Below, in pieces: positions 23,922 through 32,537 of a stretch of DNA of 64,000 nt (the first letter of the stretch is position 1; every line of letters starts with the position of its first letter). Source of the DNA: Caldilineaceae bacterium (GTDB taxonomy: Bacteria > Chloroflexota > Anaerolineae > Caldilineales > Caldilineaceae); the NCBI GenBank assembly GCA_018003515.1, contig JAGNDO010000007.1, positions 1 to 64,000 of the forward strand. The letters run 5' to 3'. Under the pieces are notes generated by a model. That model made no database searches. It was not told the DNA's origin and saw only the letters and a program-made list of their open reading frames with translations. A program made the position numbers and the translations under genes.

Positions 23922-24827
23922 ATGAATCTATCCCTAAGACAACGCCAGATCATCTGGGCCTACATTTTTATGAGTGTGAGTCTGGTCTTTTTTGTGTTGA
24001 TCCGGTGGTATCCCACGATCCAGGCCTTCAACATCAGCTTCCGAGACTGGAATATCTTTGAGGGATCCGGGCCGTGGGTGGGGCTGGCCAACTTCCAGGA
24101 TATTTGGCAGGATATGTTCAAGCCCCGCAGTTCCGTGCGGGCGGCCTTTGTCAATACCCTCAAATATGTGATCTATGGCGTGCCGTTGCAGATGGTCCTG
24201 GGCCTGGGCATCGCCATGTTGCTCAACCAGATCCGGCGCTTTTCCGGCTTCTTCCGGGCCGTCTACTTTGTGCCCTATGTCACCTCTGCCGTGGCCGTGG
24301 CCTTTGTCTGGAACTGGCTCTATGCTCCCCAGTCCGGGCTGATCAACCAGACCCTGAGCTATCTGGGGCTGCCCAACCAGCCCTTTTTGACCCGGCCCAG
24401 CCAGGCCCTGCAATCCATCACCGCCGTGGCCGTGTGGCAAAGCTTGGGCTTTTCCATCATCATCTTTCTGGCCGGACTCCAGCAGATCCCGGATCTCTAC
24501 TACGAAGCGGCCCGCATCGACGGGGCCAACCCGTGGCAGATCTTCTGGAAGATCACCCTGCCCCTGCTCAACCCGGTGATCGTCTATCTCTCCGTCCTCT
24601 CCACCATCTCCTTCCTGCGTCTCTTCGCCCTGGTCCAAAACATGAGTCCCCAGGGCACGGGCGGTCCGCTCAAGAGTACGACGACCGTCGTGCTTGAGGT
24701 CTACCGAGAGGGCTTTTCCAGCTATAACATGGGCTATGCTGCGGCCTTGACCGTGATCCTGTTCCTGGTGATATTGCTGATCACCGTCATCCAACTGCGG
24801 GTTATTTCTCGCCGGGTAGATTATTAG
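23922..24827 (+). CDS. Sugar ABC transporter permease (MalF/UgpA type)
   Basis: This inner-membrane permease has 301 residues and about six transmembrane helices; the first is at about 13-30. The cytoplasmic EAA loop, which docks the ATPase, reads EAARIDGANPWQIFWKITLP (about 197-216). It precedes the MalG-type permease by 12 bp and forms a heterodimer with it. No ATPase gene is in the locus, so a shared MsmX/UgpC-like ATPase elsewhere is expected. The gap to the binding-protein gene is filled by a repeat element. Confidence 0.93.
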   Translation: MNLSLRQRQIIWAYIFMSVSLVFFVLIRWYPTIQAFNISFRDWNIFEGSGPWVGLANFQDIWQDMFKPRSSVRAAFVNTLKYVIYGVPLQMVLGLGIAMLLNQIRRFSGFFRAVYFVPYVTSAVAVAFVWNWLYAPQSGLINQTLSYLGLPNQPFLTRPSQALQSITAVAVWQSLGFSIIIFLAGLQQIPDLYYEAARIDGANPWQIFWKITLPLLNPVIVYLSVLSTISFLRLFALVQNMSPQGTGGPLKSTTTVVLEVYREGFSSYNMGYAAALTVILFLVILLITVIQLRVISRRVDY

Positions 24828-24839
24828 GAGGCCCTTGCC

Positions 24840-25748
24840 ATGACTGTTGCCCCAATGGAAGCCACCCCGGATCGTACCCTGCAAATGGCGGAACAGCTTG
24901 TTTCCAGCCCAAGAGGTCCACGCCGCCCCTTTTCGTGGACCATGTTGGCGGCCTATGTGCTGCTAAGTCTTGGCACGGTGGTCATGGTGGTTCCGTTTAT
25001 CTGGATGGTGTTGACTAGCCTCAAACCGGCCACGGAACTGCTGCAATTTGCCTTCCTGCCCAAAGAGCCGACCCTGATCAACTATCAGAAGGTATTGACC
25101 ACCAGCAGTTTTCCCCGCTGGTATTTCAACAGCATTTTTGTGGCGGTCTTCAGTACGGCGTGCGTGGCCTTTTTTGATTCTCTGGTCGGCTACACCCTGA
25201 ACAAATTCGACTTTCCGGGCAAAAACATCATTTTCCTGGGCATCCTGGCCACCTTGATGATCCCCACGGAGATGCTGATCATCCCCTGGTACACCATGAG
25301 CGTTGACCTGGGCTGGCATATCGGCATGGCCCAATATTGGGGCATCGCCTTCCCTGGCGTGATCACGGCCACGGGCATCTTTCTCATGCGTCAGTTCTAT
25401 GACGGTGTCCCCAACGAACTGCTGGACGCTGCCCGCATCGACGGAATTAATGAGTTCGGCATCTGGTGGAAGATCGCCCTGCCCTTGGTCAAGCCCGCCA
25501 TTGCTGCCCTGGCCATCTTCAACTTCATCGGCAACTGGAACGCCTATCTGTGGCCCCTGATCATCGCCAGCAGCCGAGAATATTACACCCTGCCCGTGGG
25601 CCTCAGCTTCTTCCGGGGCGAATCCACCGTGGAGTGGGAAAAGATCATGACCGCGGCCAGTATGGCCACGGTTCCCCTGCTCCTGGTCTTCATTCTCTTC
25701 CAGCGCCAGATCATCAAAGGCATCGCCCTGACCGGGCTGAAGGGGTAG
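24840..25748 (+). CDS. Sugar ABC transporter permease (MalG/UgpE type)
   Basis: This is the second permease of the importer, 302 residues with about six transmembrane helices after a cytoplasmic N-terminus of about 35 residues. The EAA loop reads DAARIDGINEFGIWWKIALP (about 197-216). An AGGAGG is seen 7-8 nt before the ATG. It is the last gene of the transport operon. The downstream 70 bp before the toxin-antitoxin pair contain no clear terminator. Confidence 0.93.
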   Translation: MTVAPMEATPDRTLQMAEQLVSSPRGPRRPFSWTMLAAYVLLSLGTVVMVVPFIWMVLTSLKPATELLQFAFLPKEPTLINYQKVLTTSSFPRWYFNSIFVAVFSTACVAFFDSLVGYTLNKFDFPGKNIIFLGILATLMIPTEMLIIPWYTMSVDLGWHIGMAQYWGIAFPGVITATGIFLMRQFYDGVPNELLDAARIDGINEFGIWWKIALPLVKPAIAALAIFNFIGNWNAYLWPLIIASSREYYTLPVGLSFFRGESTVEWEKIMTAASMATVPLLLVFILFQRQIIKGIALTGLKG

Positions 25749-25821
25749 CGCGGGGGAGTGGGAGTGTGGTAAAATGGGGGCAGTAGAATCGCCCGTCGCA
25801 TTGAGCAAATAGGAGAATCCC

Positions 25822-26019
25822 ATGACCACGCTGACAATTAACCTTACAGATGAATTAGCGCGCCAGTTGAAGGAGCGAGCTGTTCGCTACGATACGACCC
25901 TGGAAGCGATCGCCACCCAAGGCATTCAAGAACTGCTCTTAAGACCAGATCCTCTATTCGATCAGGCCAAAGCCCATATTCTGCGCAAGAATGCTGAGTT
26001 GTACAGGCGGCTGGCCTGA
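25822..26019 (+). CDS. Small ribbon-helix-helix-like antitoxin
   Basis: A 65-residue protein opening TTLTINLTDELARQLKERAV, an N-terminal beta strand followed by helices as in RHH (CopG/ParD-type) DNA-binding antitoxins. The C-terminal part (FDQAKAHILRKNAELYRRLA) probably binds the toxin. Its TGA overlaps the toxin ATG by one base (TGATG), and AGGAG precedes the start. As in other operons it should neutralise the Doc-like toxin and repress its own promoter. Confidence 0.75.
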   Translation: MTTLTINLTDELARQLKERAVRYDTTLEAIATQGIQELLLRPDPLFDQAKAHILRKNAELYRRLA

Positions 26020-26411
26020 TGCGCGCCTTGTATCTGAATGAACTCTTGGATTTGTACCAGGATCTCATGGCCCAATCCGGCGGCTCCCCTGGCATTCGGG
26101 AAATGGGTGGGATTGAGTCCGCCTTGGCCCAACCCTTTGCTACTTTTGGCGGGGAGGATCTCTACCCCACCCTGGCCGAAAAAGCGGCGGCAATGGGCTT
26201 CTCCCTGATCAAAAACCATGCCTTCGTGGATGGCAACAAGCGCATTGGCCATGCAGCGATGGAAACTTTCTTGTTTATGAACGGCTACGAGATCGACGCG
26301 TCCGTCGATGAACAAGAGCAGATCGTCTTGGGCGTTGCCGCCGGAACCTTGCACCGGGACGAGTTTAGCGCATGGGTGGCGGATCACCTTATTCCTGTCC
26401 AACTAGATTGA
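26019..26411 (+). CDS. doc: Doc-type Fic-domain toxin
   Basis: Doc proteins phosphorylate EF-Tu; Fic relatives AMPylate targets. This 130-residue protein matches Doc in length (about 126). It carries the Fic motif HAFVDGNKRIGH (about 67-78; HxFx[D/E]GNxR with catalytic His67). An N-terminal substrate region follows the usual 'GIREMGGIESALAQP' pattern. The antitoxin gene is directly upstream with a one-base overlap. The antitoxin is RHH-like rather than Phd, a mixed pairing seen in other Doc systems. Confidence 0.88.
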   Translation: MRALYLNELLDLYQDLMAQSGGSPGIREMGGIESALAQPFATFGGEDLYPTLAEKAAAMGFSLIKNHAFVDGNKRIGHAAMETFLFMNGYEIDASVDEQEQIVLGVAAGTLHRDEFSAWVADHLIPVQLD

Positions 26412-26419
26412 GAGCTTTT

Positions 26420-27904
26420 ATGTCCCACACCTTCCCACACCCCCTCTACAGCCGCACCGTCCTGATCCCCGCCTATGATGATGCCCAAGCCTATCTCTTT
26501 GGCCCCATGACCGACGCCCACGAGGCCCACACGGTCATGCTGGCCGAGGCGGGCATTATTTCTGCCGAGAACGCCAAGGCCATTCTGCAAGCCGTGGCCG
26601 AAATTCGAGCGGATGGTCCCGACGCCCTGGCCTACCAGCCCGGCGTGGAGGATCTCTTCTTCCGCATGGAGACAGCCATCATCCAGCGCACGGGGCCGGA
26701 CTTTGGCGGCAATCTGCAACTGGCCCGCAGCCGCAATGACCTGGGCCACGCCCTGGCCCGGCAAGCCCTGCGTCTGACAATTTTGGATTTGCACTCGGAT
26801 CTACTTGCCCTGCGCCAGGCCGTCCTCGACTTGGCCGCGGCCCACACCGAGACCCTCATGCCCGGCTATACCCACACCCAGCCAGCCCAGCCTATCACCT
26901 TTGCCCACTATTTGGCCGGGGTGTTGAGCTTCTTGGCCAAGGACAATATTCGCATCGCCCAGGCCTACGCCAACATGAACGAATCCCCCCTGGGCGCGGC
27001 GGCCTTCACCGGCACGGGCTTTGACATTGACCGGGGCCGGGTGGCCGAGTTGCTGGGCTACGACACGGTCATCCCCAGTACCCAGCACTGCATCGGGGCC
27101 GGGGACCACCTGACCGACACGGCCTTCGCCGTGCAATCCCTGGCCATCGGCCTGGGCCGGGTGACCAAGGATCTGCTCTTTCTCGCCACCCAGGAATCCG
27201 GCGCGCTGCACATCCACGACAGCTTTATCCAGATCAGCTCCATCATGCCCCAGAAGCGCAACCCCGTGGTGCTGGAACATCTGCGCGCCCGCCTCAGCCG
27301 GGCCGTGGGCTATGCGCAGACCGTGGTCATCCAGTGCCACAGCATCCCCTACGGCGACACCCAGGACATCGAGGACGAGATCCTGCCCCCCATCTACGCC
27401 GCCCTCCACACCATGCGGGAGTGCGTGCAACTCTACACCTCGGTCTTCGATACCCTGACGTTGAACGGAGATCATCTGCGTCAGCGGGCCGGGGAAGGCT
27501 TCACCACGGCCACGGAACTGGCCGACGCCCTGGTAAGAGAAGCCGGTCTGCCCTTCCGCACGGCCCACAAGATTGTGTCAACGTTGGTCAAATCCGCCGT
27601 GGCCGCGGGCAAGGGTAGCACAGAGTTGGACTTCCCCATGCTTCAGGCCGCCATGCAGACCGTGCTGGGCCGGGCCATCGACTTCAGCGTCGCCCAATTC
27701 GCCGCCGCCCTGGACCCGGTGGCCTTTGTCTCCGCCCGCAAGGGATTGGGCGGGGTGGCCCCTGCTGCCACGGGCGCAGTATTGGACACTCAATCCGCCG
27801 CTGTGGAAGCGGACGCGGCTTGGCTTTTATCCACCCAGAACCGCTTGGCTGCCGCCCAAATTGCCCGGCAGCAGGCCGTGGCCGCATATTTGAAGGTGAG
27901 CTGA
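26420..27904 (+). CDS. argH: Argininosuccinate lyase
   Basis: It splits argininosuccinate to arginine and fumarate. The 494-residue fumarase/aspartase-superfamily protein has NLQLARSRNDLGHALARQAL (substrate loop, about 95-114) and PGYTHTQPAQPITF with the general-acid His. The signature is SSIMPQKRNP (about 275-284) on the flexible loop with the catalytic Ser. It is slightly longer than the usual 455-475. No other arginine gene is nearby. A lyase-superfamily paralogue with another substrate cannot be excluded, as some positions after the signature (VVLEHLRARL) are unusual. Confidence 0.83.
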   Translation: MSHTFPHPLYSRTVLIPAYDDAQAYLFGPMTDAHEAHTVMLAEAGIISAENAKAILQAVAEIRADGPDALAYQPGVEDLFFRMETAIIQRTGPDFGGNLQLARSRNDLGHALARQALRLTILDLHSDLLALRQAVLDLAAAHTETLMPGYTHTQPAQPITFAHYLAGVLSFLAKDNIRIAQAYANMNESPLGAAAFTGTGFDIDRGRVAELLGYDTVIPSTQHCIGAGDHLTDTAFAVQSLAIGLGRVTKDLLFLATQESGALHIHDSFIQISSIMPQKRNPVVLEHLRARLSRAVGYAQTVVIQCHSIPYGDTQDIEDEILPPIYAALHTMRECVQLYTSVFDTLTLNGDHLRQRAGEGFTTATELADALVREAGLPFRTAHKIVSTLVKSAVAAGKGSTELDFPMLQAAMQTVLGRAIDFSVAQFAAALDPVAFVSARKGLGGVAPAATGAVLDTQSAAVEADAAWLLSTQNRLAAAQIARQQAVAAYLKVS

Positions 27905-27972
27905 CCGAGCCAAATCAGGTTGTCCAAAACTGAATCATGACTTTTCAAGTCATTGGTGTTCTGTCACAAGTT

Positions 27973-28016
27973 CCTCAGCACCCTCCTCTGCAAGCGGAGG
28001 GGTGTTGAGGGCTTTT
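27973..28016 (+). terminator. Terminator-like hairpin after argH
   Basis: CCTCAGCACCCTCC and GGAGGGGTGTTGAGG pair with one mismatch and one bulge, followed by a weak T-rich stretch. A smaller perfect hairpin (ATGACTT-TTC-AAGTCAT) lies just before at 27935-27951. Confidence 0.6.
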
Positions 28017-28041
28017 GCTTTCTGAGAAAGCGAGGCTCCTC

Positions 28042-28563
28042 ATGGAATGGCAAAGACTGTGGGAACTCTTCCTGATCTTTCTGAAAGTGAATCTCCTTTC
28101 GCCCTCCGGCCCGGCCTCCCTGGGTATCGTTTACCAGCAGACCGTGCCCAAGCTGATCACTGAGGAACAATTTGTAGAGGTGGCCAGCTTCTCCCGCATC
28201 CTGCCCGGTTCGGATGCCCTGCAACTGGCCGTTTTTGTGGGCCACAACGCGGCCGGATGGAAGGGGGCCGTGGTGGCCACCACCGCCGCCATCTTGCCCC
28301 CCACGGTGATCATGTTCATCGTGGCCATGATCATGACCCGGGTGCGGGGCGAACAGTGGGTGAGCGGCTTTGTGCAAGGCGTCACCCCGGCCCTGGCCGC
28401 CATGATGGTCATGATCGCCTATGATTTGCTGAAAGATGACATCCCCGGCAACTGGGTCGTCGTGGTTATCGCCGTGGTCAGCCTGGGGGCCATGTTGCTG
28501 AAGGCTTCCCCGGTGATGGTTTTGATTGCCGCCGGTCTGGCGGGGATTCTACTCTTCCGATGA
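28042..28563 (+). CDS. Single-domain CHR (chromate transporter family) membrane protein
   Basis: Short CHR proteins act as halves of a proton-coupled anion transporter, often for chromate or sulfate. From the ATG at 28042 this is 173 residues with about four or five hydrophobic helices. The family pattern is visible in LPGSDALQLAVFVGHNAAGW and 'LPPTVIMFIVAMI'. Short CHR proteins usually come as adjacent pairs; here only one half is present and the next gene is a UspA protein with a 4-nt overlap. The missing partner is either elsewhere or not needed. Confidence 0.75.
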   Translation: MEWQRLWELFLIFLKVNLLSPSGPASLGIVYQQTVPKLITEEQFVEVASFSRILPGSDALQLAVFVGHNAAGWKGAVVATTAAILPPTVIMFIVAMIMTRVRGEQWVSGFVQGVTPALAAMMVMIAYDLLKDDIPGNWVVVVIAVVSLGAMLLKASPVMVLIAAGLAGILLFR

Positions 28564-29429
28564 ATACCTCCATGCTCGGGAACGGCTCATTTCCCCTCAT
28601 CGATCTGCTGGTGCTGGTCCACGCCAGCAACCAAAATCAGGCCCAGGAGCGACTGGCCGTGGATTTGGCCGCGCATTTGCGCGGACGCGTCCATCTTCTG
28701 GGACTGGCCGCGTCCACCCCAGAGAAGATGGCCATCATCCCCAAACTAGAGTGGTTGCAGAGCCAGTTGGCGGCTGCCGGGTTGCTGGCCGACGTGACCG
28801 TGGAGAGCGATTCGGCGGCGATTGCCATCCGCAATGTGGAAGCTGAAAACCGTCCGCGTCTGGTGGTGGCCGGCGCGCTGGGGCGCAATGGGCTGATGCA
28901 ACGTTTACTGGGGCCGATTGCCCTGGATCTCCTGGATGTCTTGACCGACTCTTTGCTCTTTGTGCCCCCCGATGCGCCCATCACCGTCCGCCACATCCTC
29001 TTGGCCATCGGTGCCCTCAGCTACAGCCAGCGGGCTGTGGAGATGGCCGGGCTGATCGCCCAGGCCTACGGTGCCCAAGTCACCTTGCTGCATACGGTCT
29101 ACCCCAATCAGCACGCCCCGGATGCCCTGGCCGAACCCACCAATATGCGGGATTTTCTGACCAGTGACACCCTTTTTGCCCAAAACTTTCGTCAGGCCAT
29201 CGCCTTTCTGGAAGATCGGGGTGTGGCCGTCGTCCCTCGCCTGCGCCGGGGCAGCCCCCTGCATCAGATCCTGGCCGAGACTCGATCCACGCCTTACGAC
29301 TTGACCGTGATCGGTTCCCACTATTCCGCCGGCAATTTGGCCCACCTTTTGGGCGGCATCAGCCAATCCATTGTGCGTCAGGCGGGTATCCCCGTCTTGG
29401 TGGCCCGTTCCGACTTGGAAAACAGATGA
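28560..29429 (+). CDS. Tandem universal stress protein (two UspA domains)
   Basis: This is a 289-residue cytosolic protein with two UspA-like halves (about 14-140 and 141-287). The second half ends with DLTVIGSHYSAGNLAHLLGG and 'VRQAGIPVLVA', matching the Usp nucleotide-binding pattern G-x2-G-x9-G-S/T only loosely. The first half has 'LVVAGALGRNGLMQRLLG'. ATGA overlap with the CHR gene indicates translational coupling. Role beyond stress association is unknown. Confidence 0.8.
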   Translation: MNTSMLGNGSFPLIDLLVLVHASNQNQAQERLAVDLAAHLRGRVHLLGLAASTPEKMAIIPKLEWLQSQLAAAGLLADVTVESDSAAIAIRNVEAENRPRLVVAGALGRNGLMQRLLGPIALDLLDVLTDSLLFVPPDAPITVRHILLAIGALSYSQRAVEMAGLIAQAYGAQVTLLHTVYPNQHAPDALAEPTNMRDFLTSDTLFAQNFRQAIAFLEDRGVAVVPRLRRGSPLHQILAETRSTPYDLTVIGSHYSAGNLAHLLGGISQSIVRQAGIPVLVARSDLENR

Positions 29430-29438
29430 GGTTACCCC

Positions 29439-30032
29439 GTGGACGTTGTCGATCTCTACAATAGGCTTGCCCCTTTCTATGCCCAGGGGCAGGCTCTTCT
29501 GCCCGTGTGGCGACGCTATACCGAGACTGTCCTGCCCTGGGTGAGCCTGGACTCGATGATCCTGGAGATCGGATCAGGGCCGGGGCTGCTGCTGGAGCAG
29601 TTGGCTCTGGGGGGCAAGGCGGCCATTGGCTTGGACCTGTCACCGGGGATGCTGGCCGTCACCCAAGCCCGGCTGCGGGCCAAGGCCATGCCGGTCAACC
29701 TGATCAACGGCGACGCCACCCACATCCCCCTGGCCGATGGCTGCATGGACGTGATCGTCACCACCTTCGCCTTCAGCGCCATCCCTGACGGGGTCGCGGC
29801 CATGCGTGAAATAGCCCGTGTCCTGCGTCCCGGCGGCATTTTGGCCTTGGTGGATGCCGGCGTGCCATCCAGCGGCAACCCGGCGGGCATTGCCTTGGCC
29901 CGGCTGTGGGAGATTTTCGACGATCACATGCGAGACGAAGCCGCGCTCATGCGTCAGGCCGGGCTGGAAGTCGTGGCCCGCCGGGAGTTTGGCGCGTTTG
30001 ACAGCATCCGCCTGGTGGTGGGGAGGAAATAG
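29439..30032 (+). CDS. Class I SAM-dependent methyltransferase
   Basis: It has 197 residues with a GTG start, 9 nt after the Usp gene. Motif I is ILEIGSGPGLLLEQLA (about 41-56), followed by motif post-I IGLDLSPGML, NGDATHIPLAD for the adenine pocket and VLRPGGILALVD for the C-terminal strand. It belongs to the UbiE/Methyltransf_11 type. The short substrate-binding region does not reveal the acceptor. Same-strand spacing suggests an operon with the CHR and Usp genes. Confidence 0.85.
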   Translation: MDVVDLYNRLAPFYAQGQALLPVWRRYTETVLPWVSLDSMILEIGSGPGLLLEQLALGGKAAIGLDLSPGMLAVTQARLRAKAMPVNLINGDATHIPLADGCMDVIVTTFAFSAIPDGVAAMREIARVLRPGGILALVDAGVPSSGNPAGIALARLWEIFDDHMRDEAALMRQAGLEVVARREFGAFDSIRLVVGRK

Positions 30033-30081
30033 GTACGCGTCATCCGCGGCCTATTATTATGCCCGCTGTTCCCTCGCATAT

Positions 30082-30110
30082 TTGTCATTCCCCCCGCCCC
30101 GAACTATAAT
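30082..30110 (+). promoter_or_regulatory. Sigma70-type promoter of sucCD
   Basis: TTGTCA (30082-30087), a 17-bp spacer, and consensus TATAAT (30105-30110). The start site near 30117 gives a leader of about 110 nt. Confidence 0.8.
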
Positions 30111-30227
30111 CCAACCATGTTTGTGCATTTTAGTACAATTGATCCGATCAATCTCCCAATCCCTCAATCTCCTACTCTCCGAACCCAGATCCGACACTGG
30201 ATCTGACCACTCCAAAGGAGGCGTCAT

Positions 30228-31370
30228 TTGAAACTACAGGAATATCAGTCAAAGCGTATCTTCGCCCAATACGGGATTCCCATCCCCAAGGGCGATGTGG
30301 CCGACAACCCGGCGGATGTGCGCCAGATCGCCAAGAACCTGGGCGGTCCGGTCGTGATCAAGAGCCAGGTATTGGTGGGCGGACGGGGCAAGGCTGGCGG
30401 TATCAAGGTCGCCAAAACCCCGGAAGAGGCCGAACGGATCTCCAAGACCATCTTGGGCATGGAGATCAAGGGGCTGACGGTCAAGAAGGTGCTGGTGGAC
30501 GAGGCTTCCGACATCCGCAAGGAGATCTACCTGGGCGCTGTGCTGGACCGGGCCGCCCGCCGGGTGGTGATCATGGCCAGCAGCGAAGGCGGCGTGGAGA
30601 TCGAAAAGGTGGCCGCCGAGACCCCGGAGAAGATCATCACCGTGCGGGTGGATCCCTTCCTGGGCTTCCGGGGCTATCAGGCCAACCAGTTGGCCAAGGG
30701 TATTGACCTGCCCAAGGAGTACTGGCGCGCTTTTGCCAAGATTGCCACCGGACTCTACAACGCCTATGTGGACACCGACGCCAACCTGGCCGAGATCAAC
30801 CCCTTGGTCATCGACGGCAGCAACAGCCTGGTGGCCGTGGATGGCAAGATCGTCCTGGACGACAGCGGTCTTTACCGCCATCCCAACCTGGCCGAGATGC
30901 GGGACGCCGATGAGGAAGATGCCTCCGAGCGGGAAGCTCGACATAACGATCTGACCTACATCAACCTGGACGGCGAAATTGGCTGCATGGTCAACGGAGC
31001 CGGTCTGGCTATGGCCACCATGGACATCGTCAAGCTCTATGGCGGCAACCCGGCCAACTTCCTGGACATCGGCGGGGGTGCCACAGCCGAGCGGGTGACA
31101 GCCGCTTTGCGCATCATCTTGGCCGACAGTCGGGTGAAGGCTGTTTTGATCAATATTTTTGGCGGCATTACGCGTTGCGACGAGGTGGCCAGGGGGATCA
31201 TTGAGGCCATCAACACCCTGAATGTCAAGGTGCCCTTTGTGGTGCGGCTGGTGGGCACCAACGAAGAGGAAGGGCGTGCGCTGCTGGCCGACGCCGACCT
31301 GATCACCGCCACCACCCTGGCCGACGCCGCCGAAAAGGCCGTTGCCGCCGCTAAAGGAGAGATTTCATGA
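30228..31370 (+). CDS. sucC: Succinyl-CoA synthetase beta subunit (ADP-forming)
   Basis: This TCA-cycle enzyme makes succinate, CoA and ATP from succinyl-CoA. The 380-residue protein starts at a TTG supported by AAGGAGG 6 nt upstream. It has an ATP-grasp domain ([20 protein letters not shown] at the start; '[20 protein letters not shown]' is the nucleotide-binding loop). The C-terminal CoA-ligase part contains [12 protein letters not shown] and [14 protein letters not shown]. The gene overlaps sucD by ATGA, the standard arrangement. Confidence 0.96.
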   Translation: MKLQEYQSKRIFAQYGIPIPKGDVADNPADVRQIAKNLGGPVVIKSQVLVGGRGKAGGIKVAKTPEEAERISKTILGMEIKGLTVKKVLVDEASDIRKEIYLGAVLDRAARRVVIMASSEGGVEIEKVAAETPEKIITVRVDPFLGFRGYQANQLAKGIDLPKEYWRAFAKIATGLYNAYVDTDANLAEINPLVIDGSNSLVAVDGKIVLDDSGLYRHPNLAEMRDADEEDASEREARHNDLTYINLDGEIGCMVNGAGLAMATMDIVKLYGGNPANFLDIGGGATAERVTAALRIILADSRVKAVLINIFGGITRCDEVARGIIEAINTLNVKVPFVVRLVGTNEEEGRALLADADLITATTLADAAEKAVAAAKGEIS

Positions 31371-32236
31371 GCATTTTAGTCGGCAAGGGCACGCGCTTGG
31401 TGGTTCAAGGCATCACAGGGCGGGAAGGCCTCTTCCACGCCAGCCAGATGAAGGAATACGGCACCAATCTGGTGGCCGGTGTCACCCCCGGCAAGGGTGG
31501 CCAGGTTGTGCTGGATGACGTGCCCGTCTTCGACACGGTGAAGGAGGCCGTGGAGATCGCCGGAGCCAACACCAGCATCATCTACGTCCCCGCCCGCTTC
31601 GCCGCGGAGGCCATCCTGGAGGCCGCGGACGCCGGTGTAGACTTTATCATCTGCATCACCGAAGGCATCCCGGCCCTGGACATGGTCAAGGTGCGGGCCT
31701 ATGTGGACACCACCAACTCCCGGCTGCTGGGGCCGAACTGCCCTGGGGCCATCACCCCAGGCCAGGCCAAATGCGGCATCATGCCCGGCCATATCCACAT
31801 GCCCGGCAGCGTGGGCATCGTCAGCCGCTCCGGCACCCTCACCTACGAGGCGGTCTATGCCCTCTCCGCCCTGGGTATCGGCCAGAGTACGGTGGTGGGC
31901 ATTGGCGGCGACCCGGTCAACGGCACTAACTTTGTAGATGTCCTCAAGCTCTTTGAGGCTGACCCAGAGACCACCCACGTGGTCATGCTGGGTGAGATCG
32001 GCGGCACGGATGAGCAAAAGGCTGCCGAGTACATCGCCGAACACATGACCAAACCGGTCGTCGGCTTTATCGCTGGCCAGACTGCGCCGGCCGGCAAGCG
32101 CATGGGTCACGCCGGGGCCATCATCTCCGGCGGCGAAGGCACGGCCGCCGAGAAGATCGACGCCCTCAAGGCCGCCGGCGTCGCCATCGCCCGCCACCCC
32201 GGCGAGATCGCCGACCTGATCGCCACCAAAATGTAG
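31367..32236 (+). CDS. sucD: Succinyl-CoA synthetase alpha subunit
   Basis: The alpha subunit binds CoA and carries the phosphohistidine. It has 289 residues, the normal length. The CoA-binding Rossmann motif is [17 protein letters not shown] (about 13-29). The phosphorylated His is in [18 protein letters not shown] (about 243-260). It is coupled to sucC and ends 22 bp before a strong terminator. Confidence 0.96.
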   Translation: MSILVGKGTRLVVQGITGREGLFHASQMKEYGTNLVAGVTPGKGGQVVLDDVPVFDTVKEAVEIAGANTSIIYVPARFAAEAILEAADAGVDFIICITEGIPALDMVKVRAYVDTTNSRLLGPNCPGAITPGQAKCGIMPGHIHMPGSVGIVSRSGTLTYEAVYALSALGIGQSTVVGIGGDPVNGTNFVDVLKLFEADPETTHVVMLGEIGGTDEQKAAEYIAEHMTKPVVGFIAGQTAPAGKRMGHAGAIISGGEGTAAEKIDALKAAGVAIARHPGEIADLIATKM

Positions 32237-32258
32237 TCCCTCCCTTCCTCGCTTGACG

Positions 32259-32299
32259 GGGCCAGACCGAGCAATCCTGCCCGGTCTGGCCCTTTTTTT
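32259..32299 (+). terminator. Intrinsic terminator after sucD
   Basis: 11-bp perfect arms GGGCCAGACCG (32259-32269) and CGGTCTGGCCC (32282-32292), followed by seven Ts. Confidence 0.93.
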
Positions 32300-32356
32300 A
32301 TGTCGTTGCTCTACGCCCGATTTTAGGTTACAATGGCGGGCGGTAATCCCCCCGGG

Positions 32357-32460
32357 TAATCGTTCACCCCCCGCCCCCCTGACCCCCCAACCTTGGGGGG
32401 AACTGTCCAGCACCTCCCCCAGAATTGGGGGCCGGGGGGCAGAGGGGGCTGAACGACTAC
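32357..32460. repeat. ~104-bp palindromic element, left copy flanking the SIR2-STAND cassette
   Basis: The ends are CGTTCACCCCC and GGGGGCTGAACG. Inner hairpins are CCCCCAACCTTGGGGG and CCCCCAGAATTGGGGG around an asymmetric centre AACTGTCCAGCACCTCC. The reverse complement of 40512-40613 matches it almost base for base. Confidence 0.95.
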
Positions 32461-32537
32461 TCCCCCGGTGTTCCTCAAGGGTTTCCCAGACCAGGCAACG
32501 ATTTCTCCCCAGACTGGGAGACAGGATTCTTCGCCCC

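Noticed and set aside
25749-25821. ABC transporter ATPase expected after the permeases
   Set aside because: Only 70 bp remain before the toxin-antitoxin pair; no ATPase is present in the locus.
32253-32537. N-terminal 95-residue extension of the SIR2-STAND protein
   Set aside because: It would start inside the sucD terminator and read through the flanking repeat; the SIR2 domain begins at the ATG at 32538.
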